DNA from: Metallosphaera cuprina Ar-4
GTDB lineage: Archaea > Thermoproteota > Thermoprotei_A > Sulfolobales > Sulfolobaceae
Direction of reading: 5' to 3'
Assembly: GCF_000204925.1 (NCBI RefSeq)
Contig: NC_015435.1
Location: forward strand, 1,567,160-1,631,159
Length of the DNA: 64,000 bases
Under the pieces are notes generated by a model. It was not told the origin of the DNA. It saw only the letters and a program-made list of their open reading frames with translations, and did not search any database. The position numbers were made by a program, and so were the translations under genes. Of this stretch, positions 45,419 through 55,242 are shown piece by piece. The stretch's first letter is position 1. The number at the start of each line of letters is the position of its first letter.

Positions 45419-47643
45419 GTTACGCAGGTAAATCGATCAAAAGGCTTTACGACGACAAGTTCGTTACGGGGAGAAGCACGTACGTCGATGACATAAAGGT
45501 TAACTCCCTTTATGCGGGCTTCGTTAGAAGTAACGTACCTCACGGGAGAATAAAGAAAGTGAACAAGGAAGACGCGTTAAAGATAAGAGGCGTGGTTGCA
45601 GTACTGACCGGAGAGGAAATTAATCAGCTGATCAAGGAGGGTATAGGCCCTTGGACCACTTATGTAGATCCTAGACCGTGGAAGATACCTCTGTGGAGGT
45701 TCGCCCAAGGAGAGACAAAGTATAACGGTGAACCTATCGCTATGGTTTTAGCTCAAGATAAGTACACTGCTAGGGATGCAGTTGAAGCGGTCTCAGTGGA
45801 TCTGGAGCCTTTGGATGCTGTGATTGATTTACAAGAGGCTAAAAAGGATAAAATATTAGTACACAAGGAGCTCGGAACTAACTACGGCTTCGTAGGTAAC
45901 TTCAACGCCGGAGACGCAGATAAGGCGTTAGCTTCCTCCGATAGGAGAGTTGAGGTGGAGATAAGCAACGAACGACTTATACCCTCTCCTATGGAGCCCA
46001 GAGGGATAGTGTCACACTATGACGGTAACTTGACTATATGGTACTCTACACAAATACCTCACTTCGCTAGAGCAGAATTCAGCAGAATCTTCGGTATTCC
46101 TGAGAGTAAAATAAGGGTTATAATGCCTGACGTTGGTGGAGGTTTTGGAAGCAAGGCTCACATATTGCCTGAGGAGCTCGCGGTTATAGCTGCGTCAATT
46201 CGACTAGGCAGGGCAGTTAGATGGACCGCAACCAGGACTGAAGAAATGATGGCAACTAATTCGAGGCATAACGTGTTCAAAGGGGAGATCGGATTCAAGA
46301 GCGATGGCACGCTAACTGCGATTAAGGGAACGTTGGATGTAGAGTTGGGGGCTTACCTTACTTATACTGAGGGCATACAACCTACAATAATACCGCCCAT
46401 GATACCCGGCCCATACAAGGTCAGAGACTTGATGATAAAAAGTCAGGCCATCTACACTAACACTATTCCGATAACTATGTATAGGGGGGCGAGCAGACCT
46501 GAAGCTACCTTCATAATAGAGCGTATCATGAGCACCGTAGCGGACGAGCTAAAAATGGATGATGTGGAGGTCAGAATGAGGAACCTGATAAGGGAAGATC
46601 AGATACCTTACACTAACCCGTTCGGCTTGAAGTATGACTCAGGGGATTATCAAACTCTACTCAAGGAAGGTGTTAAGGTCTTGGAGTATCATGAAATGAA
46701 GAGGTGGGCCTCCCAGGAGAGAGCTAAGGGTAGGAAGGTAGGCGTGGGATTGGCATATTACCTCGAAATATGTGGTTTTGGACCTTACGAGTTCGCAGAA
46801 ACGAGGATAAACCGCGATGGGAGCGTAATCGTGTCTATAGGTGGGACGCCACATGGCCAAGGAACTGAAACCGCAATAGCCCAGTTGGTTGCGGACGAGC
46901 TGCAAATCCCAATCGAAAGGATAAAGGTTACTTGGGGAGATAGTGACACCGTCCCTATAGGGTTGGGTACTTACGGTTCCCGGACTTTAGCTACTGCAGG
47001 TAGCGCTGCCATATCGTCAAGTAAACAAGTCCTTGATAAGATGAGGAGAGTGGCTGCGAGGGTCATGAACGCTGACGTTGAGGAGATAGATTACAGAAAC
47101 GGAGAGTTCATACATAAGAAGGAGGGAAGAAAAGTGAGCTGGGACGTTATTGCTAGGGAGGCTTACGGCGGAAAGGAACCTGGACTGTCAGCTAGCGTAG
47201 TTCTTGAAGGTGACGTTACATTTCCTTACGGTGTACACATGGCAATAGTAGAGGTTGACGATTACGGTATAGCTAGGGTAATCGAGTACAGAGCATACGA
47301 TGATATAGGTAGGGTTATAAATCCAGCCTTGGCAGAGGGACAAATACACGGTGGAGGTACTCAGGCTGTTGGACAAGCTTTATACGAGCTAGCTACAATC
47401 AACGAAAACGGACAGCTCGCAGTAACTTATGCTGACTATTACGTTCCTACAGCGGTTGAGGCACCGAAATTCAAGAGCTATTTCGCTGAAAAGTATCACC
47501 CCTCTGCATACCTAACTAAGAGTAAAGGTGTAGGTGAGGCAGCCCTTATAGTTGGCCCCGCAGCAATAATTAGAGCTTTAGAGGACGCCACTGGGAAGAA
47601 GTTGAATAAGACTCCGGCGTTACCAGAGGACATCCTCCAATAG
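45415..47643 (+). CDS. cutA: Cut-type molybdopterin-binding large subunit
   Basis: A 742-residue catalytic subunit of the xanthine oxidase family binding molybdopterin. [24 protein letters not shown] and [11 protein letters not shown] are cofactor and active-site regions. The [10 protein letters not shown] loop lacks the AYxCSFR motif of true aerobic CO dehydrogenase, so an aldehyde such as glyceraldehyde is likelier. Overlaps the small subunit by four bases. Confidence 0.92.
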   Translation: MSYAGKSIKRLYDDKFVTGRSTYVDDIKVNSLYAGFVRSNVPHGRIKKVNKEDALKIRGVVAVLTGEEINQLIKEGIGPWTTYVDPRPWKIPLWRFAQGETKYNGEPIAMVLAQDKYTARDAVEAVSVDLEPLDAVIDLQEAKKDKILVHKELGTNYGFVGNFNAGDADKALASSDRRVEVEISNERLIPSPMEPRGIVSHYDGNLTIWYSTQIPHFARAEFSRIFGIPESKIRVIMPDVGGGFGSKAHILPEELAVIAASIRLGRAVRWTATRTEEMMATNSRHNVFKGEIGFKSDGTLTAIKGTLDVELGAYLTYTEGIQPTIIPPMIPGPYKVRDLMIKSQAIYTNTIPITMYRGASRPEATFIIERIMSTVADELKMDDVEVRMRNLIREDQIPYTNPFGLKYDSGDYQTLLKEGVKVLEYHEMKRWASQERAKGRKVGVGLAYYLEICGFGPYEFAETRINRDGSVIVSIGGTPHGQGTETAIAQLVADELQIPIERIKVTWGDSDTVPIGLGTYGSRTLATAGSAAISSSKQVLDKMRRVAARVMNADVEEIDYRNGEFIHKKEGRKVSWDVIAREAYGGKEPGLSASVVLEGDVTFPYGVHMAIVEVDDYGIARVIEYRAYDDIGRVINPALAEGQIHGGGTQAVGQALYELATINENGQLAVTYADYYVPTAVEAPKFKSYFAEKYHPSAYLTKSKGVGEAALIVGPAAIIRALEDATGKKLNKTPALPEDILQ

Positions 47644-47813
47644 CCTACCATTTTACCTCAATTTTTGTATACGTTTTATGCATCACGTGGACTTTTATAT
47701 ATAAAAATATATTTTTTGTCATTTGACATCATGATTGTATTTCTATTTGTCAGTTTTCTAACAAATATAGCAAAATTTATAAGATTTGATAACCTATATT
47801 TACTTGTGATACA

Positions 47814-48017
47814 ATGAAAGTGAAGCAAATCTGTTCCTGCTCGTTACTTGCTGTGTTAGGGATAGTGATTATGATAGAGGGTACATTAGGAAAGATCACT
47901 TACTTCAGTGAGTCACCTGACGCGCCGCTTTACATAGGGATATTGCTGCTGACCTTAGCTTCTTTCGTGGGACTGTCTATGAAGTCACCGGATAATCAGC
48001 AAGATGCTTGGCCTTAA
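47814..48017 (+). CDS. Two-helix membrane protein, unknown
   Basis: A 67-residue protein with two predicted helices (about 9-25 and 40-58) and a CSC near the N-terminus. No family recognised. Located between cutA and the sulerythrin operon, with its own upstream TATA-like sequences. Confidence 0.5.
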   Translation: MKVKQICSCSLLAVLGIVIMIEGTLGKITYFSESPDAPLYIGILLLTLASFVGLSMKSPDNQQDAWP

Positions 48018-48106
48018 ACCCTGTTAAATTAAAGTTACTCCTAAATACAATGAATAATGTATTCGAAACTTTTTTATACTACATTCAACTACTACATTTA
48101 GAGACT

Positions 48107-48538
48107 ATGAAGAGCTTAAAAGGAACAAAAACGGAGGAGAACTTCAAGCATGGCTTCATGGGTGAAGCCATGGCTAACAGGAGATACTTATACTTCGCGA
48201 AAAAGGCCGACGAGGAGGGATATCCAGAATTAGCTAATCTTTTAAGAAGTATAGCAGAAGGAGAGACTGCTCACGCCTTCGGACACTTAGACTTCATTAG
48301 GCAAGGAGGTTCGGTCGACCCAGCTACGGACAAACCGATAGGAACTATTGAGCAAATGTTAGAATCCGCTATTGCAGGAGAGACTTATGAATGGACACAA
48401 ATGTATCCAGGCTTTGCAAAGACGGCTAGAGAAGAGGGATTTGACGAGGCAGGTGAGTGGTTCGAGACGTTAGCTAGGGCTGAGAAAAGCCACGCTGAGA
48501 AGTTCACCAACGCGCTCAAGATGATTAAAGGGAGTTAA
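48107..48538 (+). CDS. Sulerythrin (rubrerythrin without rubredoxin domain)
   Basis: A 143-residue four-helix ferritin-like protein. Metal ligands appear in [30 protein letters not shown] and [10 protein letters not shown], the duplicated E-x6-Y/E-x-x-H pattern of rubrerythrins. It lacks the C-terminal rubredoxin domain, as in sulerythrin of Sulfolobus, and probably scavenges peroxide with external electrons. ATG 48107 (TATA-like ttttttatact about 30 bases upstream) is preferred to the open ATG-less extension from 48008. Confidence 0.92.
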   Translation: MKSLKGTKTEENFKHGFMGEAMANRRYLYFAKKADEEGYPELANLLRSIAEGETAHAFGHLDFIRQGGSVDPATDKPIGTIEQMLESAIAGETYEWTQMYPGFAKTAREEGFDEAGEWFETLARAEKSHAEKFTNALKMIKGS

Positions 48539-48539
48539 A

Positions 48540-49739
48540 TTGTTTACATTAAATAAGGAAAATCCACTTTTTTTTGATTCAGAAAAATTGCAATCTGAGT
48601 TCATTAGACAAGCTTCAGTTTGTCACGGTTGTAGATTATGTTTCAATTATTGTCCTGCATTTCCTAAAATGTTTGAGTACACTGATAAGAAGGGGCCAGC
48701 TAAGTTAGTCCTTGAGGATCTATTCGACATAGCCTCAGACTGTTTCCATTGCAACATGTGTTTCGTCAACTGTCCCTACACTCCTCCACACGAGTTTAAC
48801 ATGGACTTCCCTCATCTGATGTCCTGGGCGTGGCTCTACTATAAGAGCAAGAAAGGTCTCTCCTTAAGGGATAGACTGTTTGAGATGCTTGATAGCGCAT
48901 CCCTTGTGAGACCCATAGCTAAGAAGTTCCTAGACAACGGAAAGGAACTCATGGGGATCAGCAAGGAAGCCCCATCTCTTAGAATAGATGATAGAGGTTT
49001 CCTTAAGGAAGTTAAACCTCGTGAGATAAAGGATCCAGTTGCAAAGGTTGTCCTTTTCCACACTTGCCTAGTTGAAAACTTCTACCCTGAGATAGGTAAG
49101 GATGTAGTTGAAGTTTTCAATAAACTCAACATTGAGGTCAGAACTGATAACTTTTCCTGTTGCGGAGCTCCAATGTTAGATGTAGGAGATGCTGAGAGAC
49201 TCAAGAAGACCGCAGAGAGGAATTACAACATACTTAAGAAGTACGTAGAGATGGGATATGACGTAGTATCACCCATCCCCACCTGTACTCTAATGCTTAC
49301 AAAGGAATATCAATACATCTTGGATAAGGAACAGATAAAGGTCTATGACGTAATGGAATACCTTATGAAACTTAAGAAAGAGGGGAAGGTTAACTGGAGC
49401 GGGGAGATGGAGAAGAAGGTCTTCTATCATCCTCCCTGTCATCTAAAATACCTTAAGGTAGGAGTACCTGGCGTCCAGGCTATGAGGAGCCTAAGACTCA
49501 ACGTGGAGATATCAAACATGGGATGCTCTGGAATAGATGGAGGTTGGGGACTAAGGAATTACGATAAGGCTAAGGTCGTGGGAGCCAAGATGATGGATGC
49601 GTTCGCCCACAAAGACGCAGAGATATTTGCTACCGAGTGTCCACTCGCTGGTCTTCAGATAGAGAAAGCGTCAGGTAAGAAGCCTGTTCACCCTATTTCG
49701 CTCTTGAAAGAGGCGATTAAAAATGATCCAAGTAAGTGA
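48540..49739 (+). CDS. CCG-domain iron-sulfur oxidoreductase
   Basis: A 399-residue protein with two N-terminal [4Fe-4S] motifs (CHGCRLCFNYCP, CFHCNMCFVNCP) and two C-terminal CCG cysteine-rich domains (NFSCCGAPM, and a second near CHLKY and CSGIDGGWG). This is the HdrB/GlpC-type layout. TTG start one base after the sulerythrin stop. The likely role is passing electrons to the sulerythrin or DUF3501 partner. Confidence 0.87.
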   Translation: MFTLNKENPLFFDSEKLQSEFIRQASVCHGCRLCFNYCPAFPKMFEYTDKKGPAKLVLEDLFDIASDCFHCNMCFVNCPYTPPHEFNMDFPHLMSWAWLYYKSKKGLSLRDRLFEMLDSASLVRPIAKKFLDNGKELMGISKEAPSLRIDDRGFLKEVKPREIKDPVAKVVLFHTCLVENFYPEIGKDVVEVFNKLNIEVRTDNFSCCGAPMLDVGDAERLKKTAERNYNILKKYVEMGYDVVSPIPTCTLMLTKEYQYILDKEQIKVYDVMEYLMKLKKEGKVNWSGEMEKKVFYHPPCHLKYLKVGVPGVQAMRSLRLNVEISNMGCSGIDGGWGLRNYDKAKVVGAKMMDAFAHKDAEIFATECPLAGLQIEKASGKKPVHPISLLKEAIKNDPSK

Positions 49740-50280
49740 AATACTACCCTGGTACGAGTATGAGAAGGTTAGACTTGAAAGGGTCAGAAGATCTGCCCAG
49801 CTTAAGAAAAGCAGGAGGATAGAACTAGGAGAAAGGATGTCTATACTCTTTGAAAATAAAGACACCGTGTTGCAACAGATCCAGGAGATGGTTTACCTTG
49901 ATAGACTTAGCAAGCCAGAGGAGATAATGAGGGAGATAAAGATCTATGAGAGCATTCTTCCGTGCGACGGTAAGATAAAGGCGAGCCTCTACATATATGC
50001 TGAAAACGAGGAAGATTTAAGAAAGGTCTTCAAGACTCTACCAAAGATATATGATAGCGTCTTCATGAAGGTTGGTAACAAGTTAATAAAAGGGGAGCCT
50101 GAGAGTGGTAGAGAGCAAGGAGAGGAGTTCAGTACCGTACAATTCCTAACTTTTGATTTGGAGAATAGTAAGGACACTAATATGGAGGTATTAGTCATTC
50201 ATGAAAATTACAGAGTAAACGTTAAGATTAATGAAGAGTTGGCTAGGACTTTGATAAACGAAGCTTACATGGAGTGCTGA
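49723..50280 (+). CDS. DUF3501 family protein
   Basis: A 185-residue soluble protein starting MIQVSEILPWYEYEKVRLERVRR, with SILFENKDTVLQQIQEM and the YESILPCDGKIKASLY region typical of DUF3501. It overlaps the CCG gene by 17 bases. The rubrerythrin / CCG / DUF3501 trio recurs in many genomes; the function of DUF3501 is unknown. Confidence 0.86.
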   Translation: MIQVSEILPWYEYEKVRLERVRRSAQLKKSRRIELGERMSILFENKDTVLQQIQEMVYLDRLSKPEEIMREIKIYESILPCDGKIKASLYIYAENEEDLRKVFKTLPKIYDSVFMKVGNKLIKGEPESGREQGEEFSTVQFLTFDLENSKDTNMEVLVIHENYRVNVKINEELARTLINEAYMEC

Positions 50281-50305
50281 TGAAGTTCATATAGGGGATT
50301 TCGGT

Positions 50306-50821
50306 ATGCCACCAGTTGTTTTATCCCTAAATAATGAAGGAAATAATAATATGTATATAACTAATGAGCCGTCCGTATCTCCATCCTTCATATCAATTAC
50401 GACACCCTTAGTGCTTGTTACAAACCTATCCATAGCTAATCCCGGTAATAGTACGTTGGTAATAGATAGTATCCAGGTAAACGCTTTGGTGCAATTGGTG
50501 TTTTCCACATCATCAGTCTCAGGGACTAGTAGTTTTCCCGGACCCGTTTTTGGAGCCGCTAACGATACCCTAGAAAATCCAATAGTTATTCCACCTTTAA
50601 GCGTCGAAAATTATCAAACTGAACTTGTTATCCCTGTAACCTCAGAATTTTTCCAAACTCGATTGCCTCCCCAGGGATTGCCTGATCAGGGGCAATTTAC
50701 CTTCCCTTCATATGTTGAGCTTCAGTTATCCCTCCAAGAATCCAACGGATATTCGATAAGCTATTCGACCATAGTCCCACCATTGACCGTTCCAGTGCAG
50801 ACTACAGCAACTCAGAGCTAA
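50306..50821 (+). CDS. Beta-rich protein, unknown
   Basis: A 171-residue protein with many Ser, Thr, Pro and Asn residues and only one cysteine-free, beta-type composition, reminiscent of extracellular or structural proteins. There is no signal peptide in the chosen frame. No family is recognised. Starts 25 bases after DUF3501. Confidence 0.5.
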   Translation: MPPVVLSLNNEGNNNMYITNEPSVSPSFISITTPLVLVTNLSIANPGNSTLVIDSIQVNALVQLVFSTSSVSGTSSFPGPVFGAANDTLENPIVIPPLSVENYQTELVIPVTSEFFQTRLPPQGLPDQGQFTFPSYVELQLSLQESNGYSISYSTIVPPLTVPVQTTATQS

Positions 50822-50882
50822 TCAAAAACGTAACTCTCAAGCCTTTAATTAAAGATTTTATTTTTTTAAAACTAGATACGTT

Positions 50883-51770
50883 ATGCCTTTAGATCCCAAG
50901 GTGAGGGATTTCCTCTCCCGACTCCCTACGTTGAACCCTCCAACTAGCGTGGAGGAGCTCAGAAGGAATTGGAACTCTGCTTTCTCTGGAAAAAAGGTAG
51001 AAATTGAGAAGGTTATGGACCTAGAGATACCAACCAGGGATGATCGAATACGCGCAAGGCTCTACCTCCCTAAACGAACCGATTCGATAATAGTTTTCTA
51101 TCACGGTGGTGGGTTCGTTTTTGGTGACGTGGAGAGCTACGATGGATTATCTAGACTGATAGCCAAGGAATCGGAAATTCCTGTAATCTCAATTGGTTAT
51201 AGGTTAGCCCCAGAGCACAAGTTTCCTACGGCTGTTAATGACGCTTGGGATTCCTTAGTCTGGATAGCAAAGGAAATGGGAATCTCCAAAGTAGCCGTTA
51301 TGGGGGATAGCGCCGGTGGGAACTTAGCTGCTGTAGTATCACAAATGGATAGAGATAACAAAACTAAACTTGTCAAATTTCAGGTCCTGTTATATCCAGC
51401 AGTTAACATGGTAGATAACTCCCCATCAGTACATGAATTCGCAGAGGGTTACTTCCTCACGAGGAAATTGATGAGTTGGTTCGGTTCGCTCTACTTCTCT
51501 TCAGGAAGGGAGGCCGTTAATCCTCTCGCCTCTCCTGCATTGGGAAAGTTAAATGATCTACCCCCTTCGCTTGTCATAACGGCCGAATACGATCCTCTTC
51601 GCGATCAAGGAGAAACCTACTCACAAGCTCTAAAGGAGGCAGGTAACGAATCGGTTTGCGTTAGATATAAAGGAATGATACATGGATTTATCAGCTTTTA
51701 CGACTGGTTTAAAGCTGGTAGGGTAGCGATTAATCAGGTAGCCTCCACTTTAAAAGAGGAACTATCCTAA
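50883..51770 (+). CDS. Carboxylesterase of the hormone-sensitive-lipase family
   Basis: A 295-residue alpha/beta esterase. HGGG (74-77) forms the oxyanion hole, GDSAGG carries Ser143, the aspartate sits in DPLRDQG and the histidine in IHGFISF. It hydrolyses short-chain esters in the cytosol; the archaeal HSL group is heat-stable. Monocistronic with tttttaaaact about 20 bases ahead. Confidence 0.92.
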   Translation: MPLDPKVRDFLSRLPTLNPPTSVEELRRNWNSAFSGKKVEIEKVMDLEIPTRDDRIRARLYLPKRTDSIIVFYHGGGFVFGDVESYDGLSRLIAKESEIPVISIGYRLAPEHKFPTAVNDAWDSLVWIAKEMGISKVAVMGDSAGGNLAAVVSQMDRDNKTKLVKFQVLLYPAVNMVDNSPSVHEFAEGYFLTRKLMSWFGSLYFSSGREAVNPLASPALGKLNDLPPSLVITAEYDPLRDQGETYSQALKEAGNESVCVRYKGMIHGFISFYDWFKAGRVAINQVASTLKEELS

Positions 51771-51936
51771 AAGTAAATAGGAACGCGCTAACTTAACGCT
51801 GAGCGTAAAATGCAAACTTTAGCATCTCTGTGGACTTCTAGGTTATGATAAATCTTTATCTTCTCTAGGTTATTTTTAGTAAAAGATTTTAAACAGAACT
51901 TAAATTAAATTATGAAATGAGCTTGATCATGCTAGA

Positions 51937-52959
51937 TTATCGTCTGGCTAAAGCCTCTACATAGCTCCTGTACTCTTCTGCAGATCTATCCCAATTGTAA
52001 TTAAGCGACTCGGAGTAAGACGATTTGAAGAGTCTCTCTCCCTGTGAGATCGTTCTAACTATCGCCTCTCTCATAGCTTTCACATCCTTATAACGGACGA
52101 GGTAACCGTTAATACCCTCCTTAACGATCTCGGGAACGGATCCGGTGGCGTAAGCTACTACAGGAGTTCCACATGAGTTAGCCTCAACTATTGTCATTCC
52201 CCACCCCTCGATATATGAGGTAGAGATGAGAACCCAAGATCTCTGATAGAGCCTTACCTTCTCGTCCTCACTCACTCTTCCTAAAAATTTTACGTTAGGT
52301 TCATTTAGCCTTCTTATCTCACTTTCCAGCTCTCCTCCACCAGCCAAGAGGAACTCAAAGTCCAAATCTCTAGCGATCTCATATACGTCTAGAGGGTTCT
52401 TGTATCTCTTTAACCTGCCTATCCACAATACCGTCGGTTCTCCCTTAGGTCCTGGCTTGTACTTCTGATGGTCGACCCCATTATAGATAACTCTGATCTC
52501 TGCCTTTACACCTAGTTTAATTAAGTCCCTTTTTGTAGTGTTTGAGATTGCAATAAAGTTATTATACCCTTTTACTCTTCTCTCCAACCACTTCAGTATA
52601 GGAGATAGTTTACCCGCCTCAAGGTCTAAAACCCCTTGGTGAACGTGATGAATTAACGCTATCGTTCTCTTGTTAACCTTATAAGAGAAGAAGGGAACCG
52701 CGTGAGCCACACTATCTATAACAACTTCATGTCTTTTAGCTTCCATCAGTGAGTGGAGATGTAGAGAGCCCCTATTTCCCCTTCTCTTCACTAATATACC
52801 ATCGATCTCCTCCTCGCCTGGTAAACCTGGTACAGATTCGGCTAACCAAGTTACCGACATGTGCTTTGCAAGCCTCTTTCCCACCTCTAGGAGCACCTGT
52901 TCAGCTCCACCAGCTTGCGGATGTCGAGGGTCTCTATGGTTGACTAAGAGGAGATCCAT
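51937..52959 (-). CDS. Glycosyltransferase family 4 (GT-B)
   Basis: A 340-residue GT-B enzyme. The N-terminal half has HQGVLDLEAGKL and AISNTTKRDLIKLGV; the nucleotide-sugar-binding half has VLWIGRLKRYKNP and the E-x7-E motif in EGWGMTIVEANSCGTPVVAY. It adds a sugar to a glycolipid or glycoprotein precursor. Confidence 0.9.
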   Translation of the reverse strand: MDLLLVNHRDPRHPQAGGAEQVLLEVGKRLAKHMSVTWLAESVPGLPGEEEIDGILVKRRGNRGSLHLHSLMEAKRHEVVIDSVAHAVPFFSYKVNKRTIALIHHVHQGVLDLEAGKLSPILKWLERRVKGYNNFIAISNTTKRDLIKLGVKAEIRVIYNGVDHQKYKPGPKGEPTVLWIGRLKRYKNPLDVYEIARDLDFEFLLAGGGELESEIRRLNEPNVKFLGRVSEDEKVRLYQRSWVLISTSYIEGWGMTIVEANSCGTPVVAYATGSVPEIVKEGINGYLVRYKDVKAMREAIVRTISQGERLFKSSYSESLNYNWDRSAEEYRSYVEALARR

Positions 52960-53003
52960 AAAGTGAGAGTACGTTGAAACTTTTTAATTATTTCCTTTCT
53001 GTG

Positions 53004-53552
53004 TTAGCTTAAGAGTTTCCTTAAAGTGTATCCAACCACAACAAACAATATCACGTTCATCACTCCGAACATCACATAGGAAACTATGACAAGCTGATCC
53101 GGAGTATAAGGTGAGAACTGTATTACAGGTGGTGAATAGACAGGAAACCCGAGTATTAACAGTACAGCTAAAGTAGTGTCCCCTACCATATATAGGACGA
53201 ACAGCAAGGCCTTTGTGAACGTTCCTGCCTTCCTTAAAGCCCCTCCTAGGAGTACCCCTCCTACGACCATAGAAAGGTAGTCTATGAAAGTCCACCCCAG
53301 ATTAATCCCAGATTCGACAAAAAAGTAAGGTAAGTGGAAAATTATTGGAGGTATTACCGCAGGTATTATAAAGAGCTTGCTAAACCTGAACAAAGAGTAT
53401 CCGGCTATAACGCCAGCAAGATAAAGCGTGTAGTGTGATACCATCAACACTACAGGATCTCTAGGAAGTAAACTCAAAGTATAAGGGTTAACAGTCAACA
53501 CGATGATCACAAAAGAAGAGGAGAGGAAAAAAATCTTTGACTTTAATTTCAT
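53004..53552 (-). CDS. DUF1404-type membrane protein (copy 3), in soxABC operon
   Basis: A 182-residue paralogue of the two DUF1404-type genes near soxM, with VSHYTLYLAG, FHLP and YMVGDTTLAV. It begins four bases after the soxC stop and so should be co-transcribed with soxABC. Five helices are predicted. This second independent link to a terminal oxidase strengthens an oxidase-related role. Confidence 0.75.
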   Translation of the reverse strand: MKLKSKIFFLSSSFVIIVLTVNPYTLSLLPRDPVVLMVSHYTLYLAGVIAGYSLFRFSKLFIIPAVIPPIIFHLPYFFVESGINLGWTFIDYLSMVVGGVLLGGALRKAGTFTKALLFVLYMVGDTTLAVLLILGFPVYSPPVIQFSPYTPDQLVIVSYVMFGVMNVILFVVVGYTLRKLLS

Positions 53553-53556
53553 TTCC

Positions 53557-55242
53557 TCACCTTACGTACACAATGTAGTGGTAGAGTTGAATAGCGATTC
53601 CCCACAGGAACAATAGAATGCCCAAGTCCATCCCCGCATAAGTTGCCTGAGGACCCACGCTAGGCAACTTCCACATGATCGCCGTCTGTATGGCTGTCAC
53701 CACGAATATGGCTGGGATAGCAAACAAAGCAATAGTTTTCCTAAACTTAACCTCCTCCCAACTCATTACTCCTGAGGGCTTTGACACCTTAACTCTTAAG
53801 CCCGACGCCATTCTGTAAATCATGAAGGCAGCTAATCCTCCTAATGGAATCATTGTTATCAAGTTTATCATAGCGGGGTGCATTAACCAAATCCCAAAGT
53901 TTCCCGCGAAGAGGAGAGAAACTACTGCTGTACCTAGAATCGAGGTTGGTCCAATTTTTGGCACGGTTTGAGGTGTATTAAGAGAAGGTGAAGACTTTGT
54001 GCTTTTTTGTCTTCCTACAGAAAGAATAATTACGCCAATAATTACGCCTGGAATACCTAATATTATTGCCTGCTGACTTGTTGGAGCTGGAACGCCAGGA
54101 GCTAAGTAACCCCATACGCTGAGCTCTATCAATGAAACCCACGCCACTGTCATAAGCCATGTCCAGAACTTTCTGTTCTTTAGGAACATATACTCGCTGT
54201 TCTCAAAGAACGGCATTAGGATTATCACCAAGAGCAGGATGGTGAGAACAGATAGAGCTAACGAAGGGCTCATCGCCTGTCCGTTAGGTAGCTCAAAGTC
54301 CACAAACTTATAAAGGAAAAGGAAGAACCATGGAGGATAGGGTTGGGTAGACAGCGCGGCTGCGGTACCTGGCTCCGGGGCAGGATAGGGATTTATCACA
54401 ATGGGAAGTCCGTTTATGTTAGCAAGTAAATCGGGAATGAAGAGAATTATGCCCCATGTCATCAAAACGATTGATAACATGTAAACTACGTTCCTTGGCC
54501 ACCATTCATTAAATTTAGACCACTCCTCCTTAGTGTAATAAGCTGGAACCTTAGGCTTCTCCTTAAAGGACGGAGTCATCCCATATCTCTCTGACATGAG
54601 GAAGTGAACGCCGAAGAGGACTCCTATTAGGAATACCATTATTATGTGCCAACCTAAGAGTCTATCGAAAAGTTGGGACTTAACGAGAGGATTACTTGCT
54701 GTAGCCGCGTCACCACCTGGTCCAAACAACCAGTTCGCTATAGTTGATGCGCCTGGGAATCCTGTTCCCACAAGTAAGCTTTCGCCTATGTTTATTGCGT
54801 TAACTCCTAAAACGTCGCTCACTAAGCTGTAACCGAAGAAGGACGCTCCCATAGTTAGTGCGAGAAGAAGAACCCCTGTGACCCACTGAAGTTCCCTAGG
54901 TTTCTTGTAAGCGCCTTTATAGAAATTCCTAAACATGTGTATATACGCTAAAATTATCATAATGTAAGCTCCATATAAATGGCTAAACAGGATTACTGAA
55001 CCGTACGGAACGGAGGTTATAATGGTCTGAGTCTGAACGTAAGGATTTGCAGGCATATAATAGAGAAGCAAGAAGAGTCCTGTTATAACAGTGTAAATGA
55101 AAGCTCCTGAAACCATAGCGCCTAGCCAGTAGGAAATGTTATACATGTAGTCAGGGGTCTTAAAGAAAGGAGCCTCGGTGACACCTACTCTATCTAGGAT
55201 TTGATCTATCAATCCCTTCCTTTTTTGTTGAGTTTCAGTCAT
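53557..55242 (-). CDS. soxC: Cytochrome b-like subunit SoxC
   Basis: A 561-residue cytochrome b homologue with paired haem histidines in FSHLYGAYIMIILAYIHMFRN and GWHIIMVFLIGVLFGVHF, and PPWFFLFLYKF at the quinol site. In Sulfolobus SoxC binds a-type haems and joins SoxAB in the quinol oxidase. It follows soxB without a gap and has extra C-terminal helices relative to SoxG. Confidence 0.93.
   Translation of the reverse strand: MTETQQKRKGLIDQILDRVGVTEAPFFKTPDYMYNISYWLGAMVSGAFIYTVITGLFLLLYYMPANPYVQTQTIITSVPYGSVILFSHLYGAYIMIILAYIHMFRNFYKGAYKKPRELQWVTGVLLLALTMGASFFGYSLVSDVLGVNAINIGESLLVGTGFPGASTIANWLFGPGGDAATASNPLVKSQLFDRLLGWHIIMVFLIGVLFGVHFLMSERYGMTPSFKEKPKVPAYYTKEEWSKFNEWWPRNVVYMLSIVLMTWGIILFIPDLLANINGLPIVINPYPAPEPGTAAALSTQPYPPWFFLFLYKFVDFELPNGQAMSPSLALSVLTILLLVIILMPFFENSEYMFLKNRKFWTWLMTVAWVSLIELSVWGYLAPGVPAPTSQQAIILGIPGVIIGVIILSVGRQKSTKSSPSLNTPQTVPKIGPTSILGTAVVSLLFAGNFGIWLMHPAMINLITMIPLGGLAAFMIYRMASGLRVKVSKPSGVMSWEEVKFRKTIALFAIPAIFVVTAIQTAIMWKLPSVGPQATYAGMDLGILLFLWGIAIQLYHYIVYVR

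Noticed and set aside
45415-47643. True carbon monoxide dehydrogenase large subunit
   Set aside because: The active-site AYxCSFR motif is absent; the loop reads [10 protein letters not shown], as in aldehyde-type enzymes.
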